Program-made: the position numbers and the translations under genes
Notes under the pieces: model-generated
What the model saw: only the letters and a program-made list of their open reading frames with translations
What the model was told of the DNA's origin: nothing
Databases searched by the model: none
Part shown: piece by piece, positions 12,031-24,882 of the stretch
Layout: every line of letters begins with the position of its first letter
How positions within the stretch are numbered: the stretch's first letter is position 1
Assembly (NCBI GenBank): GCA_030549335.1
Contig: CM060190.1
Location: 63,316,118 to 63,380,117, forward strand
Source: Pontederia crassipes
Taxonomy: Eukaryota; Streptophyta; Magnoliopsida; Commelinales; Pontederiaceae
Length of the DNA stretch: 64,000 bases
Direction: 5' to 3'

Positions 12031-13424
12031 TGTTGGCCCAAAGATCATATTCTAAGTATTTTTTATGATAACAAATAAGGAAGATGATATGCTAACGATC
12101 ATTTGAAGTGGTGGTCCAAACAGATTAACTAAATTTTGAAAGAAAAAGTCGATATTGATTTCTACAGGCAAAACGGATGATCGGAAGGCTTTCGATTGAC
12201 CACTAATTACAAAAAGAGGAGGCATCTTTAGAATCAAACGACCGAATCATTTTCGATCGACCATTCTAGGCGTCAAATAAAAGGACGTACAAAACGGACA
12301 ACCGAAGCATCTGCATGAATGACCGTTAATTATAGAGAACATAGACATTTTTAAATTAGACAACCGAATCACTTTCGGTCGACCATTTTTAGGCGAGAAA
12401 ATAAAGAACATGTACAAAATGAATGATCGAAGTCGCTGCCGAAACGACCGCTAATTATAGATAGAACAAATATTTTTAAATTGGATGACCGAATCACTTT
12501 CAGACGATGGTTTTGGGTCGCAAATGAAATAACATATAAAAATAGATGACCAAAGTAGTTGACAGAACGATCTTCAGTTACAAAGAGTTCGAACATTTTT
12601 AAAACGGACGACCAAAATAGTTTTAGACGACCGTTCTGGACAACAAAGGCAACAACAACGTCTAATCTTTCTACGGACTACCACCAATGGATGATTGCGC
12701 AGAAAAGATAGGCGCAACAATTATTTTTCTATACAAAATAGATGCCCTGATACTATGATGGATGATCACTAAGGATACGACAAAAAGTGCAATAGCTAAT
12801 TCCTGTGCAAAACGGACGTCCGAAACCAAAATGGACGACCGTTTGAGAAGTGACAACACAACTTCTTCAAAAAGTTTTGCAACAACCATATTTTCAAGAG
12901 CTTATAAAAGTGATTCAAAAGACTGAAGGAAGGTTATCCAAGCAAGGGAAATTACTCTTTAGCAATTTTCAAGTCCAAAGCATTTTCTACAGTTTAATTT
13001 TGCAAATCATACATTCCCTCTTCTAGTTTCTAAGTGTGAACATTCTTTGTAAGAAGAGAGAATTGGAGAGAATTATTGTGTTCTTGTTTAGTAAACTTGA
13101 GAGCTCCTTGTAAGAAGAGGTGAACGTTATGTCTTGAGCAAAGAAGAAGGCACTATGGTGTAGAAAAGGTTATTCTCTCCCTATAAGAAAAGAAAAAAAA
13201 TAGTGAATCTCTGTTGGTCTCGATGTCGGGAAATCAGAGCGAGGACGTAGGCCAAGAAATTAGGTCGAACCTCATCAAGATATTATGACTTCATGAGTTT
13301 TGATCATTCTTATTTGCTTTTTACTTGTGTGTGATCGTATTTTCTAAAATTTAGTTTTACGATTTTTTAGTTATAATTTTTAGATATCAATTCACCCCTC
13401 TCTCTTGGTGCTTTTGATTCTACA
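12031..13424 (+). mobile_element. SIRE/Maximus-like Ty1/copia solo LTR
   Basis: It begins TGTTGGCCCAAAG followed by TTTTTTATGATAACAAATAAGG, a pattern typical of SIRE-type LTR starts, and ends with CAATTCACCCCTCTCTCTTGG and then TTGATTCTACA, typical of SIRE-type LTR ends. The flanks gaatg (12026-12030) and ggatg (13425-13429) could be a 5-bp target duplication with one mismatch. No internal region is attached, so it would be a solo LTR formed by recombination. The middle holds an array of about 125-bp repeats. Confidence 0.5.
12230..12660. repeat. Tandem array, about 125-bp unit
   Basis: At least three and a half diverged copies occur with spacing 126, 126 and 122 bp. Each starts near GACCGAATCACTTTCGGTCGACC and includes an AATTATAGA segment and an ACATTTTTAAA segment. 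The array sits inside the SIRE-like LTR. Related GACCGAA/GGACG motifs also occur outside it (about 11780-11960 and 13440-13550). Confidence 0.7.
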
Positions 13425-14723
13425 GGATGGACCTCGATCGATTGATGAACATAGACAAAAATGGGCGTCCGCTCCTCTTTTGGACGGAAGCTGAATGCTC
13501 ACCAAATGGATGACCACTCGACCTTTCAGGCATCCTATCTGCGGACAAAAAGAATACAATTTTAATTTAAACCACTTGATTTCATAAGTTTTCTGTCCAC
13601 CTAATTTATATCGATTGACATGAATCCAAAAGATAATTTGGAGTCACCTTGCTCCCTACAACCTTGATTGATTCAAGTGATCGAAAGAAAGACTCATGAT
13701 TAATAAGATAAATAGATGGTTATCATTTGCCTATCTAAATGAGAGTTTTCTTCCTACATATGTTTTCATCTTGAGCAAAATCAGCTTGCTCGATGGGGAA
13801 CTAATTGTGACACTAATCCTCCATTGACCCATCATAGTCTAGATAGTACACACTTTTGTGTTGGCAATGGTATTTTCCTACAAGTGGAGAACTCTTTCAA
13901 CCTATGAATAAGATAAAAGACTATGAATGACTAAAGATGAATGGAAGGACTTTATTCTTATGAACATGAACCGTCGACATAATATAAAAAAGAATTAAAA
14001 TGAAAGAACATGAAACCATAATGACTTCTTGATTTATTATCACATCGATTGTTTTCATACTTGTTATGATGGACTATGATCTATACGAACTCACATGTAA
14101 CTTTATGTTAACAATTGAGTTTGTTCTCCTGTGTGATCCCTACATGTATATGATATGAATGTGTGCCTAGTTGATGTGTGCGCAGTGAATACAACTCGTG
14201 TGGCGTGTGCATATGGTTATTATAGAGTCTAAATAGAGTCTACTTTTATTTTATTGAGTTGTATGTGGACTATTATGGAATCTATCACGTTGTACATGGC
14301 TTGGACTTTATATGCCTTGTGTGATGATGGACTTGATGTACCTTTTTATTTTATATCACTTTCACATTTTTATTTCTTGAGTTGTAATAATTATTTTTAA
14401 GTCTTCCACTTACGTGTCATATTTCTTGATCATTTATGACAACGAAAGAGTCAAAGAAAGACTGAAAAAAATAGTGCACAAGAAAAATTTCGCCATACGA
14501 TGAGATCGAATTTTGAGATGTTACATAAATAATTTAATTGCTCATACCTAGTTAACAATATAAGAATATGAATTATGATATATGATAAAGTATATAAGGT
14601 CCAAATGAAGGAAAATGTATTAACTCTAAACTACAGTCACAGTTTTTTTCTTCTTAGGCATATAGAATATTTTTTTCGTCTTCCATCCAAGCTGTAACAA
14701 AGAATTAAGACTTTTTTCCAATG

Positions 14724-15559
14724 TTTTTAAAACCGGACCGGTGATCGAACCGGTCGGCCAACTGGATCATGGTTCGATAAGTTCAACCGGGTTCGACCGG
14801 ATTGAATCAGATTTTTATTAAAATAATATCATTTGTATTACTTCAAGAAAATATATTATAAATTAAAGTATAAAAGGTAATAAGTAATAAAATACAAATC
14901 ATGTTATCATCATTTTAAATTAATAAAATAATAGAAAATTATTTTTATATTTTTAAATTATATATTAGTTAATTACATGAATAGCTTTATTTTTTTTATT
15001 TGAATCTTTCTTTATACTATTTTTTCACATTTTAGTATTATCTATTTTCTTATTCACGATCATCCTATCAAATTTATTATATTATTCATGTTTCAATTTT
15101 TAATATAAATTATTTATAATGAATTAAATTTTATCATCTTATGATAATTTTTTCCTTTATTTAAATTTAACTTTATTATTACCTTCTTATCTTTTATTTT
15201 CAAATTCAAATGTAACTTCCTTATTACTAATATCCTTTTTTACATTCATTCTATAAAATCTAATCTCTTATTTTTCTCCTCCTATCAAATATAATCATTA
15301 TTTTTCTCCTCTTCAAATTCTTTTATCATTAATACTATAATATACTTTCCTTTTTTTTATTTATTTTCCATTATTTCAACCTTTTTTACTCTTTTTTGAA
15401 AAAAACTGGATTGATCCGATTTTCCGGTTCAACCCGGTTTTGGCCGGATTGACCCTGTTCAATCCTCGCAAAATGATTTTTTATGCTAAATTGAACCGAA
15501 CCGATGACCGGTTCGCGATTGAACCGATCGGACCGGACAATCCGGTCCGGTTTTAAAAA
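14724..15559. mobile_element. Short inverted-repeat transposon, GGTTCAACCGG family
   Basis: The left end reads tttttaaaaccggaccgg and the right end is its inverted copy (ccggtccggttttaaaaa). Subterminal GAACCGGTC and CAACCGGGTTCGACCGG blocks recur on both sides. The 600-bp core is extremely AT-rich with no coding. Such short elements are common in plant genomes. I could not define a target duplication, so the superfamily is left open. Confidence 0.65.
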
Positions 15560-16221
15560 TACTGCTTTTTTTACTCACGATCTATTATTATTATTATTAT
15601 TATTTAAAGAACGTACAAGTTTCATTGCTATGTACCAGTGCCCTGGGGTTGTGTACGAGCAGGCCACTCCAACATGTACAGGGCCGTCATTAAACTGGCT
15701 GCGCCTGTGTGTAGGGCCAAGTAAAATTTTTTTTTTGTTTTAATGTTCTTAAGATAAAATTTGTTCCAATTGTTACAATGGAAATTTCAATTGAAAATGT
15801 TTTTTTTCTAATTATTATAGAAAGTTTTATATTTTTTTAATTAATAGTTTAAATTTTTTTATGAGAAAACTTAAAAAGCATAAAAACTATCAAACGTAGG
15901 GTCACTTACGTTATAAAAAACGAGAGCTTATCAAATTGTAAATATTGTTCTAGTTTATTTGGTCACAGATGTTCAAGATTTTGCAGTAGTACTATTATCT
16001 TGAATTCAGGCCACTTTCAATGTTTGTGACGTATAAATAATACGACATAACAACGGGTTCAAATTGGAGTTCGGAAAATACGACTGATAGGGTGCCCAAT
16101 AATTCCATTCCTTTGGCTACACCCAAAAACATTGCAAAATATGAAGCGCTGGGTCATTATTTTGTCTGGCATTTTGAGATACTCCGAGCTTTGTCTGAAT
16201 TAAGGAGAAAGTAGAAGAACA
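15560..16221. other. Intergenic DNA between elements
   Basis: I see nothing assignable. An (ATT)n stretch lies at about 15583-15604, and the rest is ordinary AT-rich sequence. Confidence 0.4.
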
Positions 16222-18030
16222 TGTAACACGCTTAGATGCTACAAACACTTAGATTTTGACTATTATATTATCGGAATAGAATAAAGAGGAAAAAATAAAG
16301 AATAACATGAATAACAGAAGTTGGAAAGTCATTACATAATCTCAAGGTAGAATATTATCGGAATTACATCAATGTTCATAAATGTGAAATAAAAGCGGAA
16401 GAATAGAACTAGATAACTAGGCCTATGGTTCATGTGCTATATCATCGCCTGAGCTTCGCAGCACACTAGCTCAACACCATCACTGATGTAACCTTGTGAA
16501 AATCGAACACAAGACAGGGGATCCTCTCGTAAGCTTTACAGCCAAGTGGAGAATCAATAAGTATATACAATGCATAACTTTTAAATAGAATAAATCGGAA
16601 TAAATGAAATGATTTATCTTCAATAGAAATTTAGCATGGAGTCATTAGCACAGTAAAGGTTAATAAATGATGATAAGGTCATAATAATGCATGGTAAGCT
16701 TGGGATCAATAGTAAGCTCATTAATCGTGACACGTGACAAAAATCATATGGATATTTGACTTAATATCATACTTGCATTACATGAACATGCTTATTAATA
16801 TTGAACCATACTTATGAATCAAGTGACTTTAGGTGTCTTTAAATTTATGTCAAGCAACATAATACAACCGTGTATGAGCCAATGAGTGATCAAACCATGA
16901 TCAAAGGAACGATCTTATCTTAAGGCACTTGACATAAGCTGACAACTCATTATTCATCTTCTATCATTACTTATTAATCACTTTAGGATCTTGTCATTTC
17001 TTATTCTTCATAAGACGGATATGATTGAATTAATAAATCAGTAGAAGGATTAATATCGTGAGACGAGAATGGATCTTAATGAAATCATCTCTAATTCAGT
17101 CATAATCATGTTCAAACAAAAGAGAAACAAACAATATCTAGATCAAAATCAAGGATTAATTATAAACAAAATAAGGGTTCATGGTCTGGGTGTCGATCGA
17201 CCGATTTCATGGATCGGTTGTCCGACCTATAGTTTAGCACGGGCATGCTAGTGGGATGGCACGACCGTGCCAGTCTATTATGGGTACAAAGGGAGCTGGC
17301 ATGGGCATGCCCCTAAACTGTCACGGGCGTGCCTGGGCATGAGGTCGGTCGATCGATTCAGTGAACAGATCGACCAAGTTTATAGTTGGTCCAATTCACT
17401 CGGCCGAATCATGGCACGGTTGTGCCTGTAAGGTGGCACGGACATGCCTAGTGTGAAGGCGGGCAATGACAAACAGAAACAAATTTCCTATAAGTAAACA
17501 ATAAGCAATTTCATAATCATAAGGGAGACAAATCTATTCATGATTTTCTTTCGTTTGATCATCATATCGATTCGTTAGCAAGGCCAATTAGTTCTAATCA
17601 AATCCTATTTATAGTTATACAAGATGATTTCGATTCACCCACCTGATTTTGGACGATCTCTTTGCTCTACCCTGTTCGGATCAACCATGTCGTGATTCTC
17701 CCTCTACAAATTCGCTTCAGACCACTTGAAGTCTGTGAGGGGATTGTACATGAGGAGAATACAACAGGAGAGAAAAATTGTTGGCTACCCTTGATTTTTG
17801 TTTTGGGAATGACCGAAGGAAAATCTTCCTCACGAGCATGAACGAAGTGCCAGACCGAGAGGGGAATGGAGGAGAGAATGTCAGGAAAGAGGATTAACAT
17901 TATTTCTCACTTAATTTCCTTCCGGATCTGAATATTACTCCCATTAATTTCCTAATATCTGGGGTTTATGCATTTGACCTTTCCCCTTGACTGTTTCATT
18001 CCTTGCATTTATTTTTTTTCGGGTGTTACA
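16222..18030 (-). mobile_element. Candidate solo gypsy LTR, minus orientation
   Basis: On the minus strand it starts TGTAACACCCGAAAAAAAA and ends GCGTGTTACA, matching plant gypsy LTR termini. The spacing of motifs inside resembles the LTR at 19237-21839. The flanks (gaaca and aaatc) do not form a target duplication, so it may be a recombinant or truncated copy. A GC-rich patch at 17210-17460 repeats GGCACGG(N)CATGCC-like motifs. Confidence 0.4.
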
Positions 18031-18317
18031 AAATCCGTCAACATATAATTAATAGATTAGTTGGATGATAGAAAATTTAAATATTTATTCGGTCACTTTG
18101 TATGGTGTCAATAGAAAAACATGAGATAAACACTACATGAAAAATGGTGTTTTCCGACGGTTTTGTCCATCGAAAAATCGAAATAAGCCATTGGAAATGA
18201 ATGTTTTTGACGAGTTTATTGAGGCAAAAGATCCGTCAAAAAAGAGGGCGTCGAAAAATGTTTTACGACGGTTCCAAAAAATTCGTCGAAAGTTTCGATG
18301 GTTGGAACCATCGCAAA

Positions 18318-18420
18318 ACTCCGGCAGCCGCAACCATCGAAAAGTTTCGACAGCCAACAGTCGCAACCATCGAAAAGTTTCGACAGCCAACAATCGCAAC
18401 CGTCGAAAAGTTTTGGCGGT
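18318..18420. repeat. 33-bp tandem repeat in CACTA subterminal region
   Basis: Three near-identical units contain AACCATCGAAAAGTTTCGAC followed by AGCCAACA and TCGC. Open frames across this repeat are artefacts of the repetition. Confidence 0.85.
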
Positions 18421-19236
18421 GACAATCGTCGAAATATCTCGTGGCTGCAACCATCGCAAAGAATTTTTAAAATACAAAAAAATTTTCCCGATGCCAACGG
18501 CCAATCCGACCGCCAAGTGACCGATCAGGCCGCCCACGGCTAGATCAGGCAGCCTGCGGTCGGATCCAGTCGCCAGGCGGCCGATCCGACAAATCGCGGC
18601 TAGATCACGCAGCCTGCGGCCAGATCAGATCAGGTCGTCGGCGACTAGATCCTGCTGCCAAATTAGGCCGCTGGCTCCCAATCGAAGAGGGAGATTGAGA
18701 AAGAGGGAGCCGGAGGCGGAGCTGCAGAGGGAGACAGAGACGGAGACACGAGAGAGAGGGTCACCGGCAGGTCATTGTTCAGGACGGAGGTCGTCGCACC
18801 GGTCGCGGGCGGTGAGGGAGAGAGAGAGGAGAGAGGGAAAGAGGTAGAGATATTTAGGGAGAGGAGAGAGGGAGAAGGTCATATAAAGGGGTAGAGAGAG
18901 GAAGCGGGAAAAGAAAAAAATGATAGGAGAGTTTTTAATTACTGATGGTGGAGACCGTCGAAACTTCCGATGGATATTGGGCCATTGGAAGTTCCTGGCC
19001 ATTGGAAGTTCCGACGGGCATTTCTGTCGGAAATATTAATAATAATATATATATTATGATAATAGTAAAATACTACTTAAATTATATATTATATATTATA
19101 TAATATTTAATTATTTTTAAAGTTACTGACGGTTCAGGCCATCAAAATTTTCGACGATCTGAACTATTGATAATTATAATAATAATATAGTACTTATATT
19201 ATATATTATAAAATATTTAATTATTTTTAAAGTTAC

Positions 19237-21839
19237 TGTAACACCCCGAGATCCACGTGACTTTCACGTGCTCAGAGTCGTCCCAAAGGCGCTACTCAAT
19301 TTTCTATAAAACATTTTTGCGAAATATAAACAATAAATGCAGAAGACTTTTTCAATAATAATAGCTAATAATCCATTATATTCAAAATAATTAAAATATT
19401 AATATGTTCACAATTCTAATAAATGCGGAAATAATAAAAACTAGACAACTCAATCTAGAACATGTGCAACATCTGTCTATCACCGAGCATAGCCACCTGC
19501 AGGATCATCCTCTATCAAAGTACTCTCACCTGCACGGATCCAGGTACAGGAAAATATCCATGAGTATAAAAATACTCAGTACGTAGGGTCTACTAAACAA
19601 TCAATATGCTCAATCGAAAATAAGATATAATCAATGATGAGTCAATTGAGCAATTACTACAATAATCAATTTATCAATATAACAATTTATCAATATGAGC
19701 AATTATATCAAGTTATGGTCAAAAGACCAATCAATAGAGATAGCAATTAATAATTGCCTAATCAATTGGATCGATGATTCAATATAACAATAGGACAATA
19801 AAGTCATGAATCAATAGGAAGAATCAGAAAAAGATCAGATGATCGATCAATATTGATTTAGCAATTAAATGTCTGATCACTATGACACTATTCAATTTAA
19901 TAATTTTTAATTCAATATCAATGGTTATTGGTCAATAACAATTCCATTCGATTCAATGGGCGGAGGCAATGTCAGTCAACGCCAGTATCCAAATGACCAT
20001 GATCTATTCAATTCAATTCGATTTCAATCCAACTCAATTCGATTCGATTTTAATTCAATTCAATTCAATTTACAATGTTCGGAGTTATCCAATTCAATGG
20101 GAGCGCTCAGTCAATTAAGAGACACCATGCCACTTTCATGCAGGCCAGTGGGTGATCAGTGCCACGGCAAGTCCGATACAATTCAATGGGTTCGTGTATG
20201 GTGGGGGACGAGTGGTCATACACAGGACAGCCATAGTTTTTACACTATCTGTCCCATTCAATTCAATTCAATTCAATTGGTCTCGGCTTAGTGGTAATCA
20301 GTAGACATGGACCCAGTAGCTTTCGACTTTTATCTTATTTACCTAAGATGTCTATCTTTTAGCAATTTAATTTAGGTGAAACAAGACCCAATCAGAAAGA
20401 CTACCGGATCGATATCATAATCAATGATAAGATCGGATATGATAATAAAATAGGATCAGATATGATGACTATATGATTTGATAAGATAATACTATTATCA
20501 GGTATGATAATAATATAATCAAGTATAGTGATAATTTAATCAGGATCAATCAATAAGAATACAATCAATATATCATATTTAAATAATAATAATAGATAAT
20601 CAGAATATACTAACGAAGACCGATTCAATAATATAATCAATATATCACAATATGAATAGGAAGATAAATATAAAAATCAAATAATTATAAATTATAAATA
20701 AATAACACTCGGTCTTTTTTTTTCAATGTCTTTGTCTAGTTAAAAAAAATTCGACTAACGAATTCTTCCTTCTTGAATAAATCAAAGTCTAAAATTTTTT
20801 TCTCATATTTTTCTCATATTTTTTTCCTTGCTACTTTGTTTTTGTGATAACAGAGATATCCAATTCCTCTGCCTATTGCACTTTCCTCTCTCCTATTTCC
20901 TCTCTTTCCTATTGTTCTTTTTTTTTTCTCCTTCTCCCTTACGGCCTTACCCTCTTCCTTACTTCTTTGATTCCCTTTTTTTTATTTTGCTTCTCTCTCT
21001 CACCGTCTCTTTGGCGGTGAAACTCCTTTTCCATTTATTTTTCTCCCTCAACTCCTCTCTACGTCATGTTCATAGACCCTTTCTTAATTTTTTTTCTTTC
21101 TCAATTAGCCTACGGCTGCAATCCCTCTGCTCTCTCCAATCTTTCCCTTCCTAGAACTTTTTTTTCTTTTGTTTTCTTAATTCTTTATTTCTACCGGATG
21201 CATATTGTTCAACCAAAGTGATGCGCGACGTGATTACTCTTTTTTTTTCAATTCTCTCTCCGGAGCACTTGCGCCACGCCCTGAACATGTCCCAAGGTAT
21301 TATTATTTATTTTCCCTCTATTGTTAAGCAAATCGAAGGTATAAACACCCAAAATAATATGCGGCACCGATCAAATCCAACGGAAATCAATCTTTCACTA
21401 AAATAAATAATAATGTATTACGATAAACCTACGGATCCCCCCTACGTACCTCGTAGCCGTTCGACGTTGAATCATGCCTTGTCATGCCTCTGTCGTCGGA
21501 AACCAAGAACTCATAGAGAAGAAAACTCTTTTGACGATCGACTCTAAGGATTTATTTATAGGGCTCTTAAATCTTTATCTCCAATTCATCTATAACCTAC
21601 AATCCTAATCAAATTTAATCTTTTAATTAATCTCTTTTAACAATTTTGATTTATTTTAATAATTAAATAATTCCGAATTTAAATAAATATCCCATAATAC
21701 ATTTTTATCCTTAATTAAACTCCTCCCCTATTTTCTTTTATTTTCGGAATTATTTATTATAATAATATTAATGGTCATTTTTCTCAAAATAAATAATAAA
21801 ATATTATTTTTCTAACTCTAAAAAATTAGGGTCGTTACA
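19237..21839 (-). repeat. 3' LTR of the nested gypsy element
   Basis: It is 2603 bp and nearly identical to 25261-27865. It contains ATTCA/ATTCG short repeats at about 19995-20070 and a CT-rich stretch at about 20880-21150. The open frames inside are mirrored in the other LTR and do not look like genes. Confidence 0.95.
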
Positions 21840-21857
21840 TCATAACCTCCTTAAAAA
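21840..21857 (-). other. Polypurine tract of the nested gypsy element
   Basis: On the minus strand the sequence just before the 3' LTR is TTTTTAAGGAGGTTATGA, the plus-strand priming site expected there. The upstream TTCGAAGACGAATTTAT parallels the same region of the element at 30877-41579. Confidence 0.75.
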
Positions 21858-22326
21858 TAAATTCGTCTTCGAATTTGCGTAAACGAAACTACATCATCTA
21901 CCTAACAAATTTGAAAAAAAATCTTTTCTGACTTCAACTTTCCGTTTTAAAATATCATCTTTATCTTCATGATGTGTCCTACGTATGTTAGATCTCCATT
22001 TTGATTCAATTCTTGTAATCTCACTATGTCAGCCTACTATTTTTGTCTCATGTGGACTACCTTCAACATTTCTTGATGAAGCAAATTTTGTCAACATCCT
22101 TTTGAATGTGCGTCAGTTATTCTCATGACGAGAATTGTCATCAATGAACTGTCCATCAACCTCGCTCCAGCTGATAGGTGAGCAATAATGCCTTCTATAC
22201 ATGACTATGAAGTGACATGCTTATGTCAGAGTGGCGACTGTTGTCACATACTAACTTCGCTAGTGGGAGCTGATTGTTCCAACTATCACTCCGGTCTAAT
22301 GCAAGTCCAGAATATATTTTTTTTAA

Positions 22327-22560
22327 GGTCTGAATTGTCCATTCAGACTACTCATTCATCTGTGAATGGAAGGTGATCTAGAAGTTCAACCACATCCCAA
22401 TTGCTCTATAGATGCTCCATCAGAATTGGTCTATGCATTGTAGATTCTTATCCGACGCGATGGATATCAACACTCCATGTAGTCGGATAACCTCCTTAAA
22501 AAAAATGACCATAAGGCTTTCGATGGACTAACCTTTCTCTAATGGGTATGACATTTGCTA
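22327..22560 (-). pseudogene. Integrase core remnant
   Basis: The minus-strand translation shows KEVIRLHGVLISIASDKN and then, in another frame, TFHSQMNE-stop-SEWTIQT, which match the conserved SDRDP and FHPQTDGQSERTIQ blocks of gypsy integrases. The stop codon falls where the active-site region should be intact, and frames change between blocks, so no enzyme is made. Confidence 0.7.
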
Positions 22561-22906
22561 TTTTAATATATCGATCATCTATTACTCATATCACATTGTG
22601 TCCATGTCAAACTCTCTAATAACATCCATCGTTATCTTTTTTTTTAATGCTATTGAGGATTTTCAAGCTCTTGTAGTACACCATGTGACCTCTGATGCTT
22701 CACTTTCATTTGCCGACCTTCCATAGTAATTTCGATTACATGTAAGATGTGTTGCTATCCTTGCACCATCACTGTTGGTCACTAGACTGACTTGGATGAT
22801 ACAATTGCTCAATGCTCATATTCTGTCGGCTCACCGCCAAATGAGCAAGTGACCTTTCTGCTTAAGATATGCTCAATTGAGTTTGCTTTGACAAACTCGT
22901 AATCTT

Positions 22907-23095
22907 TCAATAATTTGATCCCCTTTTTTTTACAAATGTTCGGAAGTGTACCTCAACTTTGGTAGTTCGTGAAGAATTCAAACTCTTCACCCTACACATT
23001 GTGTCACCGATTCTTGGGGTGAAGACCACAATTGCTAATTCAATATCTAATCGTCTTAATGTGTTGGCAACTATCTTCTTCCTATATAGCATCAA
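22907..23095 (-). pseudogene. Possible RNase H end / linker remnant
   Basis: A 62-residue open stretch contains KKIVANTLRRLDIEL, resembling the GKANVVADALSR end of gypsy RNase H. The rest is not recognisable. Its position between the RT and integrase traces supports the reading, but the similarity is short. Confidence 0.4.
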
Positions 23096-23449
23096 GACTC
23101 ATGCCATGCGGGGGTTGTATGCATGGTTGTGGGCGACATAACCTCGGCCTGAAGGTCTTTTCAAAAGAAGGACATCGTTGTCAATTTCTTCTCCAATTCT
23201 TAAAACCTATTTTTTTAGCCTTTCCTGAGCCATTCAAATTTTTTATATCTTTTTGTCCTTCTTGGTGAGGTTCGTCCATGGCAATACTATCGTGTAGTAA
23301 TCTGGTGCGACTCTCCGCTAATATTCTGCAAGTCTAATGCGACTGTTCAAAAATATCTTGCAAGTCTAAGGAAGTTTTTTTCCTCTTTAACACGTCCATT
23401 GGTTGAATCCATTTGATTATAGCATTCATCTTTTGATATTCCATCTATG

Positions 23450-23581
23450 CGATATTTCTGGAGAACATTATCTCATTCTGCCAAAATTTGTATTTCGATA
23501 CTTTGGCGCATACTTATTTCTCTTAATGTTTGCAGTGCAATCTGCAAGTGTTCTGCATGTTCCTCTAGGCTTGACGAATAT
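23450..23581 (-). pseudogene. Reverse transcriptase remnant
   Basis: The minus-strand translation gives YSSSLEEHAEHLQIALQTLR, the conserved segment that follows the catalytic VDD box in gypsy reverse transcriptases (compare [20 protein letters not shown] in the element at 30877-41579). A stop and lost similarity follow. The VDD box itself is not preserved upstream. Confidence 0.65.
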
Positions 23582-24009
23582 ATTGGAATATCATCGATCT
23601 TGGGTTAACCAATGTAGTAATAACTATATTATAATTTTTCAACATACTTGGATGTTGTCCTTCTTCCATACCATTATGTGTGCACTCTATCACTTTTTCT
23701 ATTGAATTCGAGTGCTCGATTTTTTTACGGTAAATTATGAGCACCAACTAATTGATAACCTCCTTAGAAATATTGTCATATGAGTGCTTCCATTAAACAC
23801 TCTACTTTTCAATGGTCAATTATTATTACTTTTTTAATGAAAAGTAAACTATAAACTATATTCATTCTATATAACACATGCTATTTGGATATGCAAAATA
23901 TCTAAAAACTAGTTGTAGTGGAGATTACAATTTCGAATTGATTAAGCTTCAAGTCATATGTCATAATATATCAATCTATTTGGTTGATTTCAGCACCATT
24001 CTTGGAGGC

Positions 24010-24882
24010 CTATTGTTGTCGTAGAGGTTCAACCCATTTTGATTCATCGCAATCTCTTGCGAAGTGACTCATCTTGCCACAATTTAGGCATGCACCCGTC
24101 GCCCAATAACATTCACCGAGATGCATTTTGTGGCAGTAGTTACATGATTCTCTATGTGGTGGAGGATCATTCTGTGTTGGATATGACCTTCTTCGATTAT
24201 AATTTTCTTGATGCCGTTTCTCTCTTCTTTGATGTCTTCTATCTTTACTCCAAATATGATTCTGATAATTATCTATATCCTCTTGATTCGGTTGAGTTGC
24301 GTTTGTTATGTCGTCATTTTCAAGCATGGTAGCAAACTCTTTCGCAACTTGAAGGGTCTGATAGTTACAACATTTTACCTGTCCTCGGAGGTTTGGCTTG
24401 AGACCGTCCACCCATTGCTTAACGCGATTTCTCTCTGATTGACGTCGAGTACCATACTTCTCCAACTTTAAGAATTCGATCGTGTAGTCCTCGACTGCCA
24501 TGGTATCCTGTTGTAGGTCTCGATATTCCTTCCGTTTTCTCGCTCTTCGGGAAAAAGGTAAATAGCGATCCTTGAATATCTTTTTAAACTTTCTCCAAGG
24601 AATCAGGTCATTTCTGGAGAATGTGCCAGCCTTTGTTGCGTTCCACCAATGCCCAGCGTCACCTGTTAAACACCTCGTAGCACATATAGTCTTGCAGTTC
24701 TCACCGCAGTCCATCTTCACTAGAGTTTGGTCAATTTCTTTCAGCCACCTATAGGCTTTCTCGAAGTTGTCCTTCCCATCAAATTGGGGAGGCTGTACGT
24801 TGATAAAACGCTTAACAATTTCTTTTCGATTATCGTGAAGGGGAACATCATGACTCTTAGTATTATTATAGTCTCTGTACAT
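24010..24882 (-). CDS. Gag polyprotein (capsid and zinc knuckle) of the nested gypsy element
   Basis: A 290-residue open frame of a retrotransposon Gag, the structural protein that packages element RNA in cytoplasmic particles. The capsid-type region (FDGKDNFEKAYRWLKEID, then GDAGHWWNATK, then FKKIFKDRYLPFS) spans about residues 35-190. A basic stretch follows, then a CCHC zinc knuckle near the end (CLNCGKMSHFARDC, spacing CX2CX4HX4C). The frame probably starts farther upstream in the full element and would normally run into pol. It is the only uninterrupted coding segment of this element, while pol downstream is broken. Confidence 0.85.
   Translation of the reverse strand: MYRDYNNTKSHDVPLHDNRKEIVKRFINVQPPQFDGKDNFEKAYRWLKEIDQTLVKMDCGENCKTICATRCLTGDAGHWWNATKAGTFSRNDLIPWRKFKKIFKDRYLPFSRRARKRKEYRDLQQDTMAVEDYTIEFLKLEKYGTRRQSERNRVKQWVDGLKPNLRGQVKCCNYQTLQVAKEFATMLENDDITNATQPNQEDIDNYQNHIWSKDRRHQRREKRHQENYNRRRSYPTQNDPPPHRESCNYCHKMHLGECYWATGACLNCGKMSHFARDCDESKWVEPLRQQ

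Larger units (their letters stand above)
9893..14525. mobile_element. Candidate solo LTR of a Ty3/gypsy element, with nested insertions
   Basis: The block starts TGTAACACGTCC and ends GAGATGTTACA, the usual TGTAAC...GTTACA termini of plant gypsy LTRs. It is flanked by taaac (9888-9892) and taaat (14526-14530), a 5-bp target duplication with one mismatch. Inside lie a hAT-like element (10595-11250) and a SIRE-like solo LTR (12031-13424); removing these leaves about 2.6 kb, a plausible LTR length. There is no primer-binding site, polypurine tract or coding sequence. The reading rests on end motifs and flanks rather than on a second LTR copy in the window. Confidence 0.45.

Noticed and set aside
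18133..18543. Overlapping open frames on both strands with repeated FDG and QPSKSF motifs
   Set aside because: They are produced by the 33-bp CACTA subterminal repeat and have no protein family features.
19956..20291. A 111-codon open frame repeated at 25980-26315
   Set aside because: It is the same position in two LTRs, with ATTCA repeats and no family features.
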